Source: Acanthaster planci
Lineage: Eukaryota > Echinodermata > Asteroidea > Valvatida > Acanthasteridae
DNA: 64,000 nucleotides
Assembly (NCBI RefSeq): GCF_001949145.1
Contig: NW_019091406.1
Span: forward strand, 2,002,879-2,066,878
Direction of reading: 5' to 3'
Part shown: piece after piece, positions 12,070-24,472 of the stretch
Layout: each line of letters opens with the position of its first letter
How positions within the stretch are numbered: position 1 is the stretch's first letter
Position numbers and translations under genes: made by a program
Notes under the pieces: generated by a model
Told to the model about the DNA's origin: nothing
The model's database searches: none
Seen by the model: the letters and a program-made list of their open reading frames with translations, nothing else

Positions 12070-15000
12070 ATCAGTCTTGTCCATGTCCGCGTGAGAGACT
12101 AAATCCGCAAAAATTCTTCCCGGTCATGTGCCACCGATACGTTAAAGGGGTCAGCCATTCTCAGCCCACAACACCTGACCAGGTCAAACCATTCTACCTC
12201 CATGGTCAAACATGTCCTCTTATCGCCCCACCCACACTTCCCTTTGTGTGTGTTAGGTTTTGGTCAGTGTCAGTAAATTACTTTTATGCGGTTGCGCGTC
12301 TCTAATCCTTAGACTTACTTGCATTTCCATCGCTGACAATGAATGGCAAAGCACCGACAATACCATCATTATGATAAACTAGGGAGACCATATATTCCTA
12401 ATGAAAACGTGAACCCATTCAGAAGAGCACCTGAGTATCCAAGAGATCATCAACTACATCGACAAACAAACTCATGTGACTGCTACCAGTTCCGGATAAA
12501 TCGGAACTGATAAATAACCGCAAAGCAAACCCAAGTCAGGAAACCCAGCCTCTTTTTGATGTATAATGTATTTAACATCGACAGGCTATTTTCTTCTGAA
12601 TCCCATTCTGAAAAATTAGGGGAAGTCTTCTGGACATCCCATTCTCAGTCAGACTTCCTAAGCAGAACATTTTAATAGCGGATAAAACACCGTTCGCCTA
12701 CATGAGGTCCATCCCACCGATATTCAACAATGAAAAAAGAATTATTTTTTTACTTCTTTCCCCCTTTCCTCCCCAAATCCTTGGTTGCTAACATAACCCA
12801 ATACCTCAGAGGGGTCATAAGGTCACATGAAAAGGTTTCAAATCCCCCCCCCCCAAAAAAAAACCTCCACAGAAATTTTGGTTGGGGATCTGCCATTGTT
12901 TACTGACTATTCTTTCCCGAAAATGTCAGCCAGGGATATTTGGACTATGTATAGCATGATGACATATAGGATTTAATTGATGCTCAGTAGGCTCAAATTG
13001 AAATGTTACTGGAAAATCTTTTATTTCAAGAGTACGAAGCCCCGTTACCCCGTGTGATAAACATTGAACGAGAAGCCTTACACGCCACAACTACAAAGAC
13101 TTTGTAAAATAATCGTCGTAGTCTCGGAGATATTCAAGAAAATGTTTTATCCACAGTCCTGATTGCATTCGGCAAATTTGTTGTCCCTCGAAGGCTCCTT
13201 GTTTGATGAGCATTCCTTCTGGGAGACTCCGTTGAGAAGACCGCCTCGTTTTTCGATGAATTTCCGGAACCTTTTGATCTAAAACAGGTCAAGTTTGGTA
13301 CAGTTACTTATTTTGTTTGGATTGGATGGCGCGGGGATAAGGATTTCATTCAGTAGTGTCTCCTATTGCTCGGAGTCCAGGCTTTTTCCCCCTAGTAACC
13401 GTATACAGGATATCACCTGAATCAATAGGCAATATGAGAGATTGTTCTTTTATATTTAATTTTCGTTGCATTTGGTTTGTTTTCATGTGGTGATGCTGAA
13501 CCCTCCAACCGATGGGATAGAGGTAGATTCATTTCAATAGTTCCCTCGCTTCTATGCATGTAGTTTAACCTTTAGAGTCGCTTTTGTTTTCGATATGATT
13601 TTCATCCTGAAGCTAATTTTTTTCCCGATTAGCAGGTTTAGACTCTTCCTGCAGTCTATTTTAACAGAGGAAGAATTTTCTGGAAACTTTCAGTCTTTCT
13701 TTCCGTCCTTGTTTTGTCATGAATGAGCCCCTGTATGAAGTCTAAAACTTTAACAGGAAATAGCCGCCCACTTTTCTCGGTGTGTCCAAACCAAAAAAAT
13801 TGTGAAGTGTTGCTGTCTCAAATGTCCGACGAAATCTATCCCGTCTCTTTGTCTTTTTTATGCATTTTGACAAGCTTTACCAAACAATTGACTTCTACTT
13901 ATTAATAGCAATCGTGGTTTCAGTCTTGAATCGCAAAATAAGGTAATACTTGTTTTGTATCTTTTCGTGATGTACAGAGCAAACAATTGCAATGAATGAA
14001 ATGTCGGTTGCAAAAAAATACTTTTCACTGTGGTACGGAAACAGTGGAATCGAAACATTTGTCAATTTTGATCACACAAGAAATGCCCACTAACAGCAGA
14101 CCTTAATCACAGGAAGCTATCTTGTTCCCTTAATCTATCATATGAGATTGTGCCAGACAATCCTTACTTTCACTTTTTGGTGGCATTTAGATATATTCTA
14201 TCACAAATTTGAAATTATTCTAAACAAAAATGAGATGGATTATACTGAACTTTTATTTCGTCGCTGTTATTTTGACTCTCAGGTTCCTCGAATGAAACGT
14301 TTTACCTCACTTTCAATTCAAGATGGCCGATACACAAAGACCATCTTTTTAGCCTTTCTTGGAAAACAAAGAAAACCTAAAACAAAAGGAGATTGTTTGA
14401 CAGCCACATCTTCAGTGCAAGTACACCACCAATTACACACTTAATTGGGACTCATAAGGGTAAAGTCCACTATTTCAAGCTCCATTGAAAACAGTGTAAA
14501 ATAAGCACTGTTCAGGGCCCAATAAAATGCGTATCAACGAACCGGAGATTTCTGAAACACAAATGAATTTTTTGTCTTGTCCCTAATCTTTCCTTTTCTT
14601 TTCAATTTTTTGTGGATTAACCAATTACAAGCAAAATCATCCCCGAAAAGTGATTTTTCCGAAGTCTGATTGTAGCCATTTTTCAAGTGGCAACCCTCAA
14701 CTTTCTTGGGCACTTAGGATTATTTTTGAAGCGTAGTTTTTAGCCATTCTGCTCTCATATGAAAGCTCAAAGACCCAGGGAGTTGATCCTGGCAAGGATT
14801 TACACAATCTCACCATTTTGGGGGCCATGCAATCTCCTTTTTCAAAAGATAATGTGGGGGGGGCACTTTTAATGTTAATAACCTGGCCAGAAATTCTCAC
14901 TTGTATTAGTGGACTGAACCCCTAAGACTGCCAATTCCTCTAGGTACTCGCTAAGCTTTGACCTTTCAACCATGGAAGGTGAATTTATCTGACCCAAGTT

Positions 15001-15085
15001 TTCTCTTTTTATACCTCCCACAATTCCCTTGTGGCCCATATTCTGTCACGTCGGTGCCGTTAGTTCATTCGGGGAGTGTCTGCAC
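12070..15085. other. no gene recognised
   Basis: Apart from the C/A junction at 12844-12863, I see only AT-rich sequence with short chance frames (up to 100 codons at 14142-14444, with no domain or signal peptide). No tRNA or complete transposon was found. Confidence 0.55.
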
Positions 15086-15312
15086 CAGGGGCGTAACTAG
15101 GGGGAAGGGCTGGGGCGGTGGGAGGGATGCCCCAACGGATGCCCGTTTCCCCCGAGATGCCTTCCCAATTGAAATCTGTGAATAGTCTCCCTTGAGTTTT
15201 ATATAGCTATGCAACTGCAACTTACTTTATTATGGTACCCCCTTGAAAAAAATGTGTGCACCCCTGGCACCCCTGGGTGCCCCGGGGACATTTATCCCCA
15301 GTTACGCCACTG
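15086..15312. mobile_element. hAT-type MITE with perfect 8-bp target-site duplication
   Basis: The element starts CAGGGGCGTAACTAGGG and ends CCCAGTTACGCCACTG, which are inverted copies typical of hAT-superfamily ends (CAG...CTG). It is flanked on both sides by GTCTGCAC (15078-15085 and 15313-15320), the 8-bp target duplication expected for hAT. At 227 bp it encodes no transposase and would depend on one supplied elsewhere. The open frames running through it are incidental. Confidence 0.92.
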
Positions 15313-15320
15313 GTCTGCAC

Positions 15321-18300
15321 CTCCTAGCAACAGATACAAAGGAGGAAACACGGTGTTTTTCGAAATATTTGATTTCTGTTTTTATCGTGATGCTTTTAAG
15401 TTCAAATTGGACAGGCATTTCTCCAAAACTCGGGTCAACTTTTCAAACTGACGTCTCCGCCAGTAGAATCCCTCCCCCCTGCTTGACTCACATGTTTCAT
15501 TTTGATAACATTCCATTCATGTATAAGGTCAAGTATAATGTGTTCACACATGACAGTTTTGAAACAAACCAAGGGAACATTGTCTTTGATTCCGAAAAGA
15601 AATAATACTGAAGATCGCAACCGTTTACAAGGGTAGCCCAAGGTGTTTGGAACTGTTTCCCCTTTCAGTGGACTTGCAATGAGCTTTTATCCGAGACTGG
15701 AGTGTTTGCCTTGACCGGATAAATAGTCAAATGGAAGTCCTTTGGTTTCCCTCGTTTAAACAACCTGCGTTCATCAGTGGAAGTTTTTGGGGAGGCAAAC
15801 TTATAACTTTCATTATAGAGTATGGATGACATTATTTGTGCATTGACGCGAAGTGCGATGTACTTAGAAAATCCTGATTCCAATTAGTCGTTGGTGGACT
15901 CATCCTTATAATATTCCTTCCACAAACGTGACTTCTATGTTTTTCGTTCATCTGAACCATCATCTTCAATCGGGGACACTTGGTGGCTCCCATATCTGCC
16001 TTTGTAGTTGTTCAACCTTAAGTTGTCTATTTCTTCAGTCTCGTAAATGGGAAGGTTGATAATGGAACGTTTAGGAGCGCCCTAACTGCCTTTCAAATCG
16101 CCAATTCACATTCAAATTAATAGATTAAAATATATCAATTTTTTTCTAAAATAATGATTTAGAAATCAATCTGCTGTTAAGGCTTGTCTCTGGCAAATTT
16201 CTTTGAAATGCCGCATGTTTTGTACCTCCATATTTTCATCACAATTATTTATTGTCCGTTTCCCAAGAAACGGTCATAGCATGAATTTTGACGGTTGATT
16301 TCAATGAGGTGGACTGCTATAGGAGGAAAAGTATCTTAGAAACGAAACAAGTGTTTAATGGAATTCCGCTTCATCAGCCAGGCTAAGGCCCGTTCATTGA
16401 TCAATTTATCTCCAGAATGATTGCGACATAAGCATCGTCTTTCCCCTCAGAACTGGTAAAAATCTGTTTCATGTTCTCGTGTCCACTTTATCCTAGTCAA
16501 GTACTTAAGAGCCTAAACCAGCTAGGATCTCAAAGAAATAAAAAAATAAAAAAACCTACCCCCTTCAATAATTGAGGCAATTAATTAATTATCCATTCGC
16601 AGAAGTGGCACGTGACATACGTCGAAATCACTGGAAGCTTTCTTTGCAATTTGGCATTCTCTAATGGGCGTGTCAACTCGATGGCTCCCACGAACAGCGG
16701 CAATACAATTAAGGTTGAACGTTGCAAGTCCGATTCCATTTTCAGTTTCATTCAGTTTACCAATTTACACGTAAATTCGTTGGGCAAGACATCTACAAAG
16801 TGAACATCAGAGCACACTGTGGGGATCCATTTCATGCATTGTTGCAATCCTGGTGGAAAACCAAAATGTCAGATTTGATTTTATGGAACAAATGAGACTA
16901 CATATCTTTTTTACATTTCCCAACAATGAGCTGCTAATCAAAAGCAGGTTACTTTCCAGCAGCTTCCTCTGTATTCATCTACACTTGTGACTGGAGACAA
17001 GTAGAAATAGAAAGCATATCCATGCACAGAAACATCGAGGGATTCCATCCTCCCGATTTACTAGGACATATCCCCCAATCACGGAAACATGGGATAACAG
17101 TGGACACCTATGAAATGCTTGGACCAAAAAGTTATTCAGTAAATCTTGTAGAAGTAAAACGGCATAACGATACAGCCAATGTGAGCCTTCTCTCCCTCCA
17201 AACGCCTGGGCGAATCAACAGACGGTTAGGGGGTTCCCCCGCACACCAAAACAGAAAAATACAAGGAAATGTGGCAAGCTTTGCCTGATTAACTTCTGCT
17301 GAACCACACCTGGAACCATCCCAACTCCCTTTCTGCCTCCTCATGCTACCTTATCACTCAACAAACCTCCGTTTTTGGTGTGTTGGCAAATTTCAAAACT
17401 ATAAAATTGGCGGACACAGAAAATATAGAAACACCGTTCTTTTTATTGACAGGCACATCGTAAATTACAGTTCACATCATTTTCCATTCCACAAGGTAAC
17501 ACTATCAGGAATCAGGTTTAATTACGTTTGGGGCAATCAGTCACTGTGCTGAAAATGTGTTACTTTAAATTATGGCTTAAAGCACAGCAAATAACAAATT
17601 AATGTAAAAAGTGCGTGTGGTCACACCCAATCGGAAACGTTCGTTAAATTTATTTCTCGATGACATTTTTCTTTTCACATTTTTTCGCTCAAGCTTTCTC
17701 CCCAAAAGAATTTAATTTAACAGTAGCTTTATTATAGTGACACAATCGACATATCAACCATATTCTGTGAATTTTGATTTCATTACAGTCGCCAAAATGT
17801 TACCCATTTTCTTTACTTCATCAGTTGTCCAACGGAAAGATTTACACACAGTGCAGCTTTAATGATCGGGCCACAAATTAACGGTTGCCAAGTGATGGGG
17901 TTTCTGGTGCAAAAATGCCTTGTACAAAAGGCACAGGATTTTCCTTCTTCACAAAACAAATATCAACCATCAACGGAAATAAATATATGTACATTTACTC
18001 TCGACCTAGTCGAGTGAATTCAGTTGGGTTGAATGCGGCAGAAGGTTGTGGCGTTCAGAGTAAGTGGAAAAACCATTTCAGATGTTTGAAATTCTCTCGA
18101 AAAACCACGCTCTAAGAGACAACAACACAGCAGTGTGATGCGTGTTTGTTTCCCAAGCACTCATGACATCACTAAGGCCTCTGTTGCCTTAGGGAGTGGC
18201 ATTATTAATGCTAAATGAAATTCTCTGTATTCTGAAAAAATAGCATAGATGATGGGTGATGTGTAACTGTAAGTGCATTATGAGGCTCAGTATGTGGCCC

Positions 18301-18517
18301 ACTGTTCTAAGGCTTTGAGCATAGCTACGTTAGTGGTTGAATGACAAATTCTTGTCCATTAAAATACATGTTTTTACTACTTTCGCAAAGCCTATCTCGC
18401 TGTTTTATTGTCCACAGTATACTCAGCAGACTGCACTTTTTTTCAACACAACGCCCACTCATGCGGAAGCGTCAAGCTCGATTGGGGGGGTGGGTCTGGG
18501 TTTAATGGCAATCATAC
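15321..18517. other. no gene recognised; some homeodomain-like site clusters
   Basis: AT-rich DNA. TTAATTAATTA near 16580 and an unusually non-repetitive stretch at about 16600-16760 could be regulatory, but I see nothing decisive. Frames up to 120 codons overlap on both strands and show no domains. Confidence 0.5.
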
Positions 18518-18544
18518 TTTGGTCTCCATAAATTGGAGATCAAA
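18518..18544. repeat. short hairpin, TTTGGTCTCCA / TGGAGATCAAA
   Basis: 11-bp arms with one mismatch and a short AT loop. The core TCTCCATA...GGAGATC is the same as in the larger perfect hairpin at 20633-20665, so the two may be copies of one tiny palindromic element. Confidence 0.6.
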
Positions 18545-19102
18545 GCCTGCACAAGTACTGCGAAAAGCTGCACCTCCACTTATTAGCTACCGCACTTGTG
18601 TGTAAACGGGCTTAGGCGGCGTGAAAGAGCCTTTCTCAGTGCAAGCGCGTTTTCAGGCATAACTACAAAATGGCCATAACACACACTGAAAATGCGCCCA
18701 TGGCAAAGGCGGCTCGCTGTAAAATGTCCGGCATCATGCGGGAAAAACCAAAAGCTGATTTCAAGATTCCATAATTGCATCCTCATACACAGCTGTCTTG
18801 TGGCTTTAACCAGAGCAGCAACGACCGCATGTTTATACGTGTACATTATCAATTTGGTTTTGTGATAACTAACGTATTTACACTAAAACAGGAGGTACAC
18901 AAACATTGTAATTGAAAGCTTAGCATTAACAATCACAGGCCATGCCATTGCCGAAAACTGATTATTTCTTTTTATGACATACACATTTAAAGACAACGTG
19001 AAACCTACAGTTTGTATATCGCATCTCTTCAACAATTTATGACTTCGTGTGATCAATTTCGGGGTTTATCTACCCTCTAGGCGTTTGCGGCGTTTGCAGT
19101 TA

Positions 19103-19283
19103 ATTCTACGGTTCTCAGTTCCTGATTTTTAATGCCGCCAACCTTGTCTGAAATTTCCAATCAAGAAAAAAAAAGAGATATATGATAATCTTAAGAGTTT
19201 CTGGGAAAAGCAAATAATTTTTCACCCCCTTTTACCTTGACCGACCGACCCTTCCTCAAGGTAAAAAATCAGAACCGTAGAAT
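19103..19283. repeat. imperfect inverted repeat (MITE-like) with a nested hairpin
   Basis: ATTCTACGGTTCT (19103-19115) followed by CTGATTTTT is mirrored by AAAAATCAGAACCGTAGAAT at 19264-19283; the left arm carries a 7-bp insertion. Inside the right half, TTTTACCTTGA (19230-19240) and TCAAGGTAAAA (19256-19266) form a perfect 11-bp stem around a short GACC repeat. No target duplication was seen. Confidence 0.6.
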
Positions 19284-20017
19284 CACCATGCACACTCTTA
19301 CCGAAACGAATAACTATCTCTATGTAGAATTTATCAAAATAACAACTTACCCAAGACAGAGTTATCCTCCGCAAAAGAATCTAAACCACGATTTTCAAAT
19401 TTTAAAATGATCGGCACAATGAATTTGGAGAAACTGCTTTAAGGAAACAGGCCGCATTTCACCAATTTTTTACTTGTGAAACAAAAGAGACAACATGTCT
19501 CTTCGGATTCATTACAACTGATCGATTATCGGTTTCAACCTTTCACCCAGGTTGATAATTGTATACGTCAAATTTAAAGAAGTTGATCTCGGTCAAATTA
19601 GACTTTAGATAGTGTTGCAAGTGCAAACTTTTAGGAGACAAAATCAGGTGAACAAACTTGGTCCAATCTATGTGTCTGTTAACAACTTTCCCATTGATTT
19701 ACTCTTTGTCCACTGTTTGATAAGAAAACCATAAGTGTAAAAGGAAACAAGAATTTGTTGGAACAGGCCCACGTGCGATAACATTATAGTTCCCAATTTA
19801 AAACTGTATCAAGTTCTGATCGGTTCAGTTCAGTTGGCCCGCTACCAACAAAGAGTGCATTTCTACTGAATAGCTTCTTTTGCAGAGGAGTTAACCCACC
19901 CGTTATATTAAATACAGCATCTATAAACGCAGAGTGTTTAACATTGACACATATCTGCTCCACCTCTGAATGTCCTGTCTCCGGTGTGTGTTCTGGCTGA
20001 CTAGGAAGGTTTTTTTT

Positions 20018-20350
20018 TTATCTAGCCAGGGGCCTTTGGAGGTATTGGGCGCACCGGTTCCACATCTTCCGGTCGTAGCTGTAGGATGCATCGCCAACCA
20101 TGTGCCTTCTTTGGCAACCCTTCACGCAGGGGTCTGGTGTGAGGTCGCGGATGAATTTGAAACAGCTAAAGCAGTCCATGGGACATAGGCTGGAGGCTCT
20201 CTTGTCGAGGTGGTGGGAGGCGGGTGACAGGATGTCAACCACCCGCTTGGCCATATCACGGGCGTCGAATTCGTCGTCTGCGTCGGCGTAAGGCAGCGCA
20301 ATGACAGCCTCAAAGAGGAGGGCCAAGGCGCAAAAGCACATTACAGCTTT
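20018..20350 (-). CDS. secreted cysteine-rich peptide precursor, probable eclosion hormone-type neuropeptide (exon)
   Basis: 107 codons from ATG at 20341 to TAA at 20018. Residues 1-19 form a hydrophobic leader (CALALLFEAVIALPYA), followed by an acidic spacer with dibasic sites at KR32-33 and KR47-48. After KR48 comes a 59-residue peptide with Cys at 53, 57, 60, 72, 76 and 97, i.e. C-x3-C-x2-C-x11-C-x3-C-x20-C. Eclosion hormones have six Cys with C-x3-C-x2-C-x12-C-x3-C at the start and about 60 mature residues, so the match is good, though the last spacing is longer than in insects (about 10). EH-type precursors are reported from echinoderms. A pyrimidine-rich tract and CAG end just upstream, so the exon probably starts at 20350 with K-A-V before the Met; the frame closes at a stop about 30 bp inside the intron. 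GC-rich third positions contrast with the flanks. Family call is inference. Confidence 0.65.
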   Translation of the reverse strand, partial: KAVMCFCALALLFEAVIALPYADADDEFDARDMAKRVVDILSPASHHLDKRASSLCPMDCFSCFKFIRDLTPDPCVKGCQRRHMVGDASYSYDRKMWNRCAQYLQRPLAR

Positions 20351-20632
20351 CTGCAGACAAGAATCAAAATGTGAAATAGTCTATTAAAGTAAGACATGAT
20401 ACCATACGAAGCAACGATTTATCATATGAAGGATCGGTAACTTTCTCCTGGTGCGAATGTAAAATCTATCCAAAATAACAACACCTATTGTTATCTAACA
20501 AAAGACGTACGATATTCAACCAAGTAAAAAATGTTTTCCTTGCGTTATTGTTGGATACTGAGTATCTGCTCCAAGCGGAACAAAAGACGGCGTGGTTTTT
20601 TTTGTTTTGTTTTTGGGTTTTTTTTGGTAATC

Positions 20633-20665
20633 ACCATTGATCTCCATATAATGGAGATCAATGGT
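20633..20665. repeat. perfect 15-bp stem hairpin
   Basis: ACCATTGATCTCCAT and ATGGAGATCAATGGT are exact reverse complements around a 3-base ATA loop. It lies about 280 bp upstream of the peptide exon's acceptor on the minus strand. Its core matches the hairpin at 18518-18544. Confidence 0.9.
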
Positions 20666-20678
20666 ACTCACCACATAA

Positions 20679-20999
20679 CTATCCAGTTCGTAAGTGTGAG
20701 GCAATCCGGTTTGTAAGTGTGACGTCACTTCAGTTTAAACCACGCCCACTGCACACGTGCACTGCACATAGAGTTACAACGGTTACGATGATGACGCGCA
20801 CCAATGACAATTGCTGCAGTCTTGGTCACGTGGACATTGGGGCCGTTTTCCAATACTAAACTTCGTCTCCGTCATTGATCGCCGTTTACATGGAACCACG
20901 GAACCGGAAGTTAATGCGCAATTTCAGCGATTGTCCAATGAGAGCCTGCAAATCGTGGCGCGTCCGCCTTTGTGACGAAGTCACTTACGAACCAGATAG
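20679..20999. promoter_or_regulatory. inverted-repeat-bounded, CpG-rich segment with promoter-like sites
   Basis: CTATCCAGTTCGTAAGTG (20679-20696) is mirrored at 20982-20999 with 16 of 18 matches, and a second left copy (GGTTTGTAAGTGTGA) follows at about 20708. Between them are a full CRE (TGACGTCA, about 20719-20726), CCACGCCC, CACGTG at about 20753 and 20829, CCAAT at about 20802 and 20935, and ACCGGAAGT at about 20900. The segment lies 330-650 bp upstream of the minus-strand peptide exon. It could be a proximal promoter for that gene or a MITE whose sequence happens to hold these sites; the paired ends favour a mobile origin. A GCGCGCC/GGCGCGC hairpin sits just outside at 21000-21017. Confidence 0.4.
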
Positions 21000-21017
21000 G
21001 CGCGCCATGAGGCGCGC

Positions 21018-22860
21018 ACGTATATGCGCGTTTGACGCAGAGCACGCTGAGTACGCGTAACTAATTTTTTGTGGCATGTCTTTGCGTACACGCTGAACGC
21101 GTGCAAGAACCCGCTTGTAACCACATGTCTTTCTTTCGCCGATTGGGGGTTCACTTCAGCTCGGGGCGGATTGGTTTTTAATAAAAAAAGTTATTTGTTG
21201 ATTTTTCATTATTGCATAAAACTCGTTCTGTTACCCTCTCTGACACCGGACTTTAATGGTAAATTTCTGAATAGAATATTTTTGTCCTCTACATTCTCAG
21301 TAAATTCGTCGTTAGAACGAACTAAACCGCATCCTCTTCCTATTTTTCTTAGCTTTATTCATTCTTTCTATGCGGAGCATTCTCGCAAATGTACATCATC
21401 AACCTCTTTTGTCGGTTTATACACACGTGGGGTTTGTTTTCATTAAGTTCCTGCAATGTTTGTTTGGAAAAGTGCAGAATCCGCACACATTGCAAACATT
21501 AAGAGCTGTGGTCATTGCACTATGAGCTGAGATCTCGAGATTTCTCGACTGACAAGATTTGCTCCTCCATCAGTATTATTCTGCGAAAGCCTGCATTATA
21601 TGCTAATGCTTTGATCGCAGAGCTGAATCTCCATGCTTCAAGTCGCTGTTTTGAGGTTGAAATACTGTCGACGTTTTAACGATCCACACATTTCTTCTTT
21701 CCAACTCAGACCCCCCCCGTCTGGTTCTGGTAGTGGGTTTTTTTCAAATTGTGGTTCTAATAAACGATTTCAAACGTGGAAAAAGAAAGAAAGAATTGTT
21801 TTATGATAATGATGAATTACACATGCATAGCACCTGATTCGACCGTTTCTAAGCCCTTTCTATCAGACTGAATAAAATGTGCCTTTAACTGAATCTTGAA
21901 TGAATTTATCGAGGGTGCGTCTTGGATCCTGTGGGGGAGGGGGGCTGGTTAAGAGTCTATACTGTTATCGTGATGGCCCAGTAGGACGTTGTTTAATATA
22001 GCACAGAAACAGAAGCAGACTGGGACCTATACATAAATCGTTAACATATAACGTCCTAAATTAACGACAGGCTTCTCGTACCGATGACATTTTCAGAGTG
22101 TGCAAAATGACAGGATCAAACTCTTAAATGTAACGAGTCAACATAATTTAATTTTGGATTTTTTGCCCTGCCCGACTCGGCATCTTGCCTCACAAAGCAC
22201 CTTGTGAAGATCTTGTCATTTTTTGGACTGCCTGCAAACTGTTACCGTGAAACGTTTTTGTTTTCTGATAATCATGACCTCCCCCGAAAACCAACCTTGA
22301 TTCCTCATCCAGGGAACTATTCCCCCGTCGATTTAATTCTCTTCAGAACAAGATTGCCCTTCCGCGCGTCTATTACTCAAACAGTAAGACTGATTGACCT
22401 CACGCTGCTTGTCTCAGCATTGACCAATTTGGAATCATACGCAGGGATGCGTCAGACGACGAAGAGACACTATACATGTAGCCTATAGCCCACCCATTAA
22501 AATCTTCACTTGCAGAATAAATGGTTAGGTTAGTAATTTAGCACTTTTCTAAACACTTTCTTGCGATCACTTTGAGAACATCTTATAGTACTGATGGGTG
22601 GTGCTTTCTATTTATAACTGACGTTTAAGAGTTTGACATGTCATGTTTAGCCCCAAACATGTTCAGGGCGACGAAAAGATTGTGTTTTTAATCGCTGAAC
22701 ACAATTTTTAGAATGTAGGCCTACTTGAGAAATTTCGACCCTCGTGGTGTATTTGAATTATTTTGAAGTCCATTCTGTTTCATCCAAACGTTAGGGGGCT
22801 GGGGGAAAAACGAAGCCTAGATCTTCAATGGTATAAATGAATCGAAAAGACTGTATTGAC
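21018..22860. other. no gene recognised
   Basis: Frames at 21069-21446 (125 codons) and 22204-22488 (94 codons) have no recognisable domain, no splice-site support and ordinary AT-rich codons. I treat them as chance. Confidence 0.5.
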
Positions 22861-22867
22861 AATTATA

Positions 22868-22995
22868 CACTGTAAATAAAAAAGGTTGGTCAATTTTGGG
22901 CTGCTATTCTGCCCAATGTTGGTTAAAAAAATCAACTTAGAAACCTTTGGGCAAATTCTTGCCAATATTTGGTCAATGTTTGACCAACAGTAACG
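22868..22995. mobile_element. MITE-like palindromic element with GTTGGTCAA arms
   Basis: GTTGGTCAA (22885-22893) pairs with TTGACCAAC (22980-22988); further out, CACTGT on the left and ACAGT on the right extend the symmetry. The inside has repeated TTGGGC/GCCCAA pieces and a local TTGGTCA/TTGACCAA hairpin. The GCCCAATGTTGG string resembles the core of the element at 10347-10544, so the two may be related. Confidence 0.5.
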
Positions 22996-24472
22996 GAAAA
23001 TTGAACAACAATGAGGTCTAGTCCTTTATAAGAACATCTGTCAACTCGTAGGCCTACAAGCCTATTAAGTGCAACAGGTGCATTTTCAGGTTGTTAAAAC
23101 ACAAGAGATTTCAGGTATGTTGGTCTTTGGCATCACACAACCCACAAAATCAATGCTTGCAGTATTTGGGTCGGTCTTGGTCTCAATTACCAGAGAGATA
23201 CCGTGGTGCAAAATCAAAACTTTTGCTTGTTTTAGACGTCTGTTGTGATGACCATGCAGTAGTAATTTTTTCTTTTCCAAAACCTATTATTAGTATTCAA
23301 CCTGGACACACATGCTGATTACAGAGTGAAGAAAATAATTACTCTCTCCGTTTTCGGGGAACTTTAGAAATGATCTGGAATACAATCTCAAATGAATGCA
23401 TGATGGCTTGCTTCATTACAAAGCTCATCATTTAGGTCGAAGCGAGATGAAAGACTGTAGGCGAAACTCAATACTAGCATTAATACGACAGTGCTCAGAT
23501 GAGTAGGGGATGGATTTCACGTGTAACTCTGAATTACGCGATCCCATGTTCCACGTATTTGTTTTGGTAGGTAGTTTACAAAACTTTGACCTTAGTGATT
23601 ACTACCTCTCGAAGCATCTTTCATTTCAGTTTGGTACTTTTGCTTTAATTTGATGTGGAGGAAGCCAAAGCAAGGAAACCTTAACACCCACGTTTCGCCA
23701 AGACATGCATCTCTTGTCTCAACCTGTCTTCGTGAATGAAGTCAATCATTTTGGAATCTCGTCCAGATGTTAAGAGGGGGAAGTGCTGATTTGATAAAAT
23801 CATTTCCCGAATTTCTAGAGTATGGAGGATGAAGCGAACTCAACTGATGAATGAAAAAGAATTCCAACATGACTAGAGCTTCGACCTATGAGGTATTATA
23901 TGAAATTCAGAAATCATACGATTCTTAACGGTCTTTTTGGACCTTTGAAAGACTTCAGGAAGAAGAGATACACTGTCGGCTTTAAAACTGACTGAAAAGG
24001 TTCCCCTAAGAGTGGCACCGGTCATTGGTTGTGTACGCTATCGCGAAATAACAAGACAGCACTGGAAAGAAAGAAACTCACCATTTTTTAAATCTTCTGT
24101 CACGTTCTTCTGGGGATAACTGAGAAGTTTCTTCACGAGATGGTCCGCTTGGGGTTAAGTTGCCTCTGTCTGTAGGTGCTGCGAATAGCCTGAAATTTCC
24201 TGCAGCAGAACGAAACGAGGATAGAATTAAAGCCATAGTCCGACCGTTAGCCACGCGTTCCCACAAGCCAAACCTTGCAACCTGCCAAAACAGCTGCCCG
24301 TCGACTTCGACTTACAACCGCGCGACATAACAACGAGTGCGAACACGAAACCATTGTGGACGGGTAGCTTCTAATTATTACTAGTTTTAACTTCACCTCT
24401 TCAGTAAAAAAATAAAATAGCAATTAGGCCTACAGTTTGTACAACCTGAAGGATGTGACATGTCAAGAAGAG

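Noticed and set aside
20875-21060. 61-codon frame on the plus strand in CpG-rich DNA
   Set aside because: It arises from the GC-rich palindromic region and has no domain.
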